64,000 nucleotides of DNA from Pycnococcus provasolii (taxonomy: Eukaryota; Chlorophyta; Pseudoscourfieldiophyceae; Pseudoscourfieldiales; Pycnococcaceae). Positions 60,161 through 64,000 of the stretch are shown piece by piece. The stretch is taken from assembly GCA_938743325.2 (NCBI GenBank), contig OW568881.1, positions 186,001 to 250,000 of the forward strand, in the 5' to 3' direction. Every line of letters starts with the position of its first letter. The first letter of the stretch is position 1. Made by a program: the position numbers and the translations under genes. Below the pieces are notes generated by a model that made no database searches, was not told the origin of the DNA, and worked only from the letters and a program-made list of their open reading frames with translations.

Positions 60161-61060
60161 ATGCTGTCGTCGTGCTCCTCTTTTACCATGTCTCGTAGTG
60201 CGATCCCTCGTGCTGCGTCTCGTGCTGCTAGCCTCCCGACTGCTGGTCGTCCTCTTCGTCAGCGTCTCAATGTCGCGAACCGGGACACCTCGTCGCTGAC
60301 GTCGATTTCGTTCGACGTGACGTCCGAAATCTCACCCGAACTTGCCGCCATCCCGCCGCACAGCCAAGGTACGTGACTTGTGACTTTTTGTGGTTTTTTG
60401 CTTCCTGGTTTGCTTGTGTGCCTACTTCTATAAACAACTGCTCGTCCACGTGTGTTACATCATGTCTGACATTTCCTTCCACTCAACAATACTACGCGTA
60501 CAGCCGTGGACGTCGGCCTGCTCCCGAATAAGCCGTCGCTCAGCAGGCAGAACTTCGACCCCAAGTCGGAGGAGGCTCTGTGCTCGCAGGTAAGCGTCGA
60601 GTTCACAAACAGCTACTTCTACACGGCGCTGGCGGCGTACTTCGCGCGCGACAGCGTCGGGCTCATGGGGTTCGCTAAGAAGTACCGTGCTGAGAGCGAA
60701 GAGGAGCGCAAGCACGCACTGGAGGTTTTGGACTACGTGAACATGCGCGGTGGGACTGTGCAGCTGTCCGCGCTCATGGCACCTCCGAGCGACTTGGCGG
60801 AGAACGACCAGCTCGGCGACGCTTTGGCAGGGGCGGAGTTTGCGCTCGCGCTCGAGCGCCTGACGAACGAGAAGCTTCTTGCGCTTCACAAGGTTGCTGA
60901 GGAGTGCGGTGACCCGAACCTGACGGACTTCGTCGAGGGCATGCTTGAGGAGCAGGCGGAGGCTCTGTACGAGGCTGGTACGTTCGTGACTCGCGTTCGA
61001 CGTGCTGGCTTGGGTCTTGGCGTGACAGCGATTGACCAGGAACTACTCAACGAAGGCTAA
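60161..61060 (+). CDS. Ferritin, plastid-type, two exons
   Basis: Exon 1 is 60161-60368 and exon 2 is 60504-61060; the 135-bp phase-1 intron (GTACGT..TACAG) gives 254 residues. Exon 1 encodes a Ser/Arg/Ala-rich leader, a typical plastid transit peptide, and exon 2 nearly the entire four-helix bundle. Ferroxidase ligands are conserved: Glu and Tyr in VSVEFTNSYFY, Glu-Glu..His in ESEEERKHAL, Glu in ALERLTNEKL and Gln in EEQAEALYEAG. AYFARDSVGLMGFAKKYRAE is a clear ferritin signature. It oxidises Fe(II) and stores iron in a 24-mer, here probably in the chloroplast. Intron position separates targeting from core, as expected for an acquired transit exon. Confidence 0.95.
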
Positions 61061-61671
61061 GGCCACGGTATCGTATGTGAGTGCTGTGCTGTGCTGTGCT
61101 TGTGATTGCCAAAGATAAATAGGGTTTTGTTTTTCTAATTTTTCTAGGCATGAAGTCCCAGAAGATTTTTGTTTTTGAAATGTGAGAATGTGAGAGTGTG
61201 TGTGTGTTGCTAACGAACGTGTCATCCATCAGTGCCAAGCTGACTTTTTGAATAACCAAGAAAGTAACTACAAGATACTTTACGGATACGATACTTCAAT
61301 ACAGTACCTACACACACGTTGCAGCTATTCTCGTTGTACTGCAGCTACAGGATTCTTGTACCGTACATGCATATGCGTACAACGTTCTTCCAAGAGTACG
61401 AGTAGGGTGGGGTGGAAGAAAACGCGACAAGTTACTGATAAAGAGGGTGGTCTCGAAACGAGAACTCCAAACCCCTACCCGGTAGGAAGAACTCCAAACC
61501 CCTAATCAGCAGGACCGGTTCAATGCCGGTTCCCCATGTGAATGAACTCTCGGCCGCTCATCCCAAAAATTAGCTAGATTTCCTCCTCCCCGGAGAATTC
61601 TCCCCTCTCCCCGCGGCGCCATACCTATCTCTCCTCTAAAGCATTCTGATCCGGAGGGAGACTCGCATATC
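61061..61671. other. Intergenic region between ferritin and CYP51
   Basis: 611 bp. GCTGTGCTGTGCTGTGCTTG follows the ferritin stop; a (TG)n-like GAGAGTGTGTGTGTGTTGC stretch lies near 61195; and AACTCCAAACCCCTA is duplicated (61464-61478 and 61490-61504), the second copy in telomere-like context. No gene; a tRNA T-arm-like hairpin at 61514-61530 stands alone. Confidence 0.5.
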
Positions 61672-63165
61672 ATGCCGCCTGCTCTCTTACTCCTCATGAC
61701 CCTTCTCTTAGGTATCTTGTTAATACTTATTCTTGTAGATGTCATCTACACGCGTTTACTTAGGCCATCCAGTGCACCTCCCACGGCACTCGTGCTTCCC
61801 GTCGTGGGAGGTATGCTCTCCTTTTTAGGAGGTCCGCTCGCTCTCATCTCCAAGTTTCACGCGTCGTGTGGGGAATGTTTCACACTCCCTGTCCTACACA
61901 AACGGATCACGTTCCTCATTGGACCACACGCGTCACCTTTCTTCTTCAAGGCGCCCGATACCGCACTCTCGCAAAAAGAAGTGTACGAATTTAACGTACC
62001 CACGTTCGGAAAAGGGGTCGTCTTTGACGTCGACCACGTCACGCGCGCCGAACAGTTCCGATTCTTCGCCGAGGCGCTCAAGGGTAACCGCATGCGATCG
62101 TACGTGCAGATGATGGTCAAGGAAGCTGAAGAGTTCTTCGGCGCGTGGGGAGACGAGGGCGTCGTCGACCTTCGCGACGAACTCAGCCGACTCGTCGTGC
62201 TCACGGCGTCAAGGTGCCTGCTCGGGAAGGAGGTACGCGAGACGTTCCAGGACGAGGTGGCGCACCTCGTGCACGAGCTTGACATGGGCATGGTGCCTCT
62301 CTCCGTCTTCTTCCCGTACTTCCCCATCGAACCGCACCGACGCCGCGACGCCGCACGCAAGGAACTCGCAAAGATCTTCGACGGCATCGTCGAAAAGCGA
62401 CGTCAGGAAAATAGGGAGGAGGAGGATGTGCTGAACACGTTCGTGCATGCCAAGTACCGTGACGGTTCGCAGTTGACGAATGACCAGGTGCTTGGCATGC
62501 TCATCGCCGTCCTCTTTGCTGGTCAGCACACGTCGTCCATCACGTCCACGTGGACGGGACTTCTGCTGCTCGAAAGCCACCAAAAGCAGAAGAAGGGGAT
62601 CCTCGAGGGTAGCGGGAAGAGCGCGACATTTTTGGAGAAGGTGCTCGACGAGCAGCGTAAGGTGATTGCGGAGCACGGCGACGAGCTGACGTTTGACATT
62701 CTGCAAAGCATGGACTCCCTGCACTTCTCGATCAAGGAGGCTCTTCGCATGCACCCGCCACTCATCATGCTGCTGAGGTACGCGCACGCGCCGTTCGACG
62801 TCACGACGAGCGACGGAAAGACGTACACTGTGCCGAAGGGCGATATCATCGCGACGAGCCCGGCGTACAGCCACCGCCTAGACCACGTCTTCGATAAGGC
62901 GGATGAGTACAAGCCGAGCCGCTTAGAGCCAGGCGCCGCGGAGGATGCGAAGGTTCCGTTCTCGTTCATCGGCTTTGGCGGAGGCAGGCACGGGTGCATG
63001 GGTGAGGCGTTCGCGTACCTGCAGATCAAGGCGATCTGGTCCATCGCGCTGCGAAACTTCGAGTTTGAGCTTATTGGAGACAACGCGCCGGAGGCTGACT
63101 TGACAGGCATGGTGGTTGGACCGTATGCGAGCCAAGTTCGCTTCAAGCGCCGCAAGCTTAAGTAA
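61672..63165 (+). CDS. CYP51: Sterol 14-alpha-demethylase (CYP51)
   Basis: 497 residues, full length for the family. It removes the 14-alpha-methyl group of obtusifoliol/lanosterol-type sterols in the ER. A hydrophobic N-terminal anchor (ALLLLMTLLLGILLILILVD) precedes the P450 domain. Signatures: I-helix LFAGQHTSSITSTW (about residues 281-294), where CYP51 has His in place of the usual acid; ExxR in KEALRMHPP; and heme loop FIGFGGGRHGCMGE with the ligand Cys at about 442. The B-C loop YEFNVPTFGKGVVFDVDH is also CYP51-like. Codon use is strongly G/C-ended. Confidence 0.95.
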   Translation: MPPALLLLMTLLLGILLILILVDVIYTRLLRPSSAPPTALVLPVVGGMLSFLGGPLALISKFHASCGECFTLPVLHKRITFLIGPHASPFFFKAPDTALSQKEVYEFNVPTFGKGVVFDVDHVTRAEQFRFFAEALKGNRMRSYVQMMVKEAEEFFGAWGDEGVVDLRDELSRLVVLTASRCLLGKEVRETFQDEVAHLVHELDMGMVPLSVFFPYFPIEPHRRRDAARKELAKIFDGIVEKRRQENREEEDVLNTFVHAKYRDGSQLTNDQVLGMLIAVLFAGQHTSSITSTWTGLLLLESHQKQKKGILEGSGKSATFLEKVLDEQRKVIAEHGDELTFDILQSMDSLHFSIKEALRMHPPLIMLLRYAHAPFDVTTSDGKTYTVPKGDIIATSPAYSHRLDHVFDKADEYKPSRLEPGAAEDAKVPFSFIGFGGGRHGCMGEAFAYLQIKAIWSIALRNFEFELIGDNAPEADLTGMVVGPYASQVRFKRRKLK

Positions 63166-63238
63166 GTTGAGAAGTATGGGATTATTTAGAGAATAGAAAA
63201 AGAAAAAGCTGAATTTTGTGTGTGAAATTGAGTATAGA

Positions 63239-63267
63239 GTAAAACCCAGTTCCCATTACTGAATGAG
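63239..63267 (-). repeat. Dispersed 3'-flanking repeat, copy D (left end only)
   Basis: The minus strand reads CTCATTCAGTAATGGGAACT, then GGGTTTTACT, starting 66 bp after the biotin synthase stop. It matches the first 28 or so bases of copies A-C and is again in sense orientation with the upstream gene. Similarity further in is not clear. Confidence 0.55.
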
Positions 63268-63332
63268 CAATCTTAGTTTTTTCTCCCATTCTCCCATTCA
63301 TGCAATCATCATCATCATCATCATCGCCATCG

Positions 63333-64000
63333 TCACTCGAACGCCTTGTAAGCACCCTGGAACGGAGGCTTTCCCTGCAGTCCAAGTTCGCGGAACATTG
63401 CCGTGTCATCATCCTCGGCAACATTAGGCGTCGTCAAAAGCGTGTCCCCGGTGAAGATGGAGTTGGCACCTGCGAGGAAGGCGAGCGCCTGCTCGCCTCG
63501 GCTGAGGCTTGAGCGACCTGCAGACAGGCGAAGCGTCGTCCGTGGCATGAGAATGCGCGCGGCGGCAATCACGCGCACGAGATCGAGTGGCGGAACACCC
63601 GCACTCGCCCCTTCTCCTTTCTCCGCCTTGGCTGCGAGAAGGTTTCCGAGAGGCGTTCCTGGCACAGCCACAAGGCTGTTGACGGGAACGGACTCGGGGT
63701 GAGTTTCCATCGTCGCGAGCGTGTGCAAGAAGCTTGCGCGGTCAACGTGAGGATCCTCGCCGAGGCCGAGAATTCCACCCGTGCAGACAGACAAGCCCGC
63801 GTCGCGCGCCATCTTGATGGTTTCGAGTCGATCGTCGAATGATCGGCTGCTGGTGACGTTCGGGTAGTGTTCTCGGCTCGTGTCGATGTTGTGGTTGTAC
63901 GCCGTAAGTCCGGCACCCTTCAGCTGCTTTGCCTGATCGCCCTCGAGCATGCCCAGCGTCGCGCACACCTCCATGCCCATCGATCTCACCTCCGACACCA
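63333..64000 (-). CDS. bioB: Biotin synthase, C-terminal part
   Basis: The frame enters from beyond base 64000 and ends at 63333; 222 residues are visible. It inserts sulfur into dethiobiotin by radical SAM chemistry; in plants the enzyme is mitochondrial. The N-terminal CxxxCxxC cluster motif lies outside the window. Visible signatures: GMEVCATLGMLEGDQAKQL, GAGLTAYNHNIDTSREHYPN, LSVCTGGILGLGED, the [2Fe-2S]-site Arg segment TLRLSAGRSS, and ANSIFTGDTLLTTPNVAEDD. These match BioB throughout. The TSSRSFDDRLETI stretch corresponds to the usual TTRxYxDRLxT. The ATG at 63998 is an internal Met, not a start. Confidence 0.95.
   Translation of the reverse strand, partial: VSEVRSMGMEVCATLGMLEGDQAKQLKGAGLTAYNHNIDTSREHYPNVTSSRSFDDRLETIKMARDAGLSVCTGGILGLGEDPHVDRASFLHTLATMETHPESVPVNSLVAVPGTPLGNLLAAKAEKGEGASAGVPPLDLVRVIAAARILMPRTTLRLSAGRSSLSRGEQALAFLAGANSIFTGDTLLTTPNVAEDDDTAMFRELGLQGKPPFQGAYKAFE

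Noticed and set aside
61514-61530. ACCGGTTCAATGCCGGT looks like a tRNA T-arm
   Set aside because: The stem and TTCAATG loop fit, but no matching acceptor 5' strand, D-arm or anticodon arm lies within 100 bp upstream; the surrounding sequence is duplicated AACTCCAAACCCCTA.

Overview
This window is nuclear DNA from a photosynthetic eukaryote. A green alga is the best fit. Points for this are: a trithorax-type methyltransferase with the plant ATX1/ATX2 domain order; a class II DAHP synthase and a ferritin, both with plastid-like N-terminal extensions; a pherophorin-style wall protein with long Ser-Pro/Pro tracts; a PDSW/NDUFB10-type complex I subunit; CYP51; and TGTAA motifs (the chlorophyte polyadenylation signal) shortly after many stop codons. 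Genes are dense and intron-poor. Introns are mostly 75-290 bp with GT-AG ends, and most genes have a single exon. There are about 22 genes on both strands. Short (TTAGGG)n/(CCCTAA)n tracts recur between genes, which suggests a TTAGGG-type telomere repeat in this species; no true chromosome end is present.

Layout. 1-5 kb: the 3' part of an FAD monooxygenase, a two-TM unknown protein and a class I glutamine amidotransferase with one intron. 5-13 kb: an eight-repeat propeller-like protein and an ATX-like H3K4 methyltransferase whose only intron carries a poly-G/poly-C hairpin. 13-24 kb: a 2,453-residue secreted/membrane wall-type protein (beta-helix, P-domain, proline tracts, three cadherin-like sandwiches, polytopic C-terminus), head-to-head with a bestrophin channel. 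24-34 kb: a kelch/IQ protein, a Bro1/ALIX protein and DAHP synthase, all on the minus strand. 34-45 kb: a secreted Ig-like repeat protein, a Dbp5/DDX19-type helicase, a coiled-coil protein and an LRR receptor-like protein. 45-51 kb: NDUFB10, an epimerase fragment, an aldo-keto reductase and an M14 cytosolic carboxypeptidase. 52-60 kb: a secreted coiled-coil protein, a METTL21-like methyltransferase, an RCC1-repeat protein and a type II membrane protein. 60-64 kb: ferritin, CYP51 and a partial biotin synthase.

The genes do not form one pathway; they are ordinary nuclear housekeeping, plastid and surface genes. The unusual content lies elsewhere. A dispersed element beginning CTCATTCAGTAATG follows several stop codons in the sense orientation. 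Three palindromic, MITE-like elements occur. Telomere-like tracts sit in head-to-head promoter regions. The adjacent aldo-keto reductase and carboxypeptidase, which are otherwise unrelated, share a C-terminal peptide tail.
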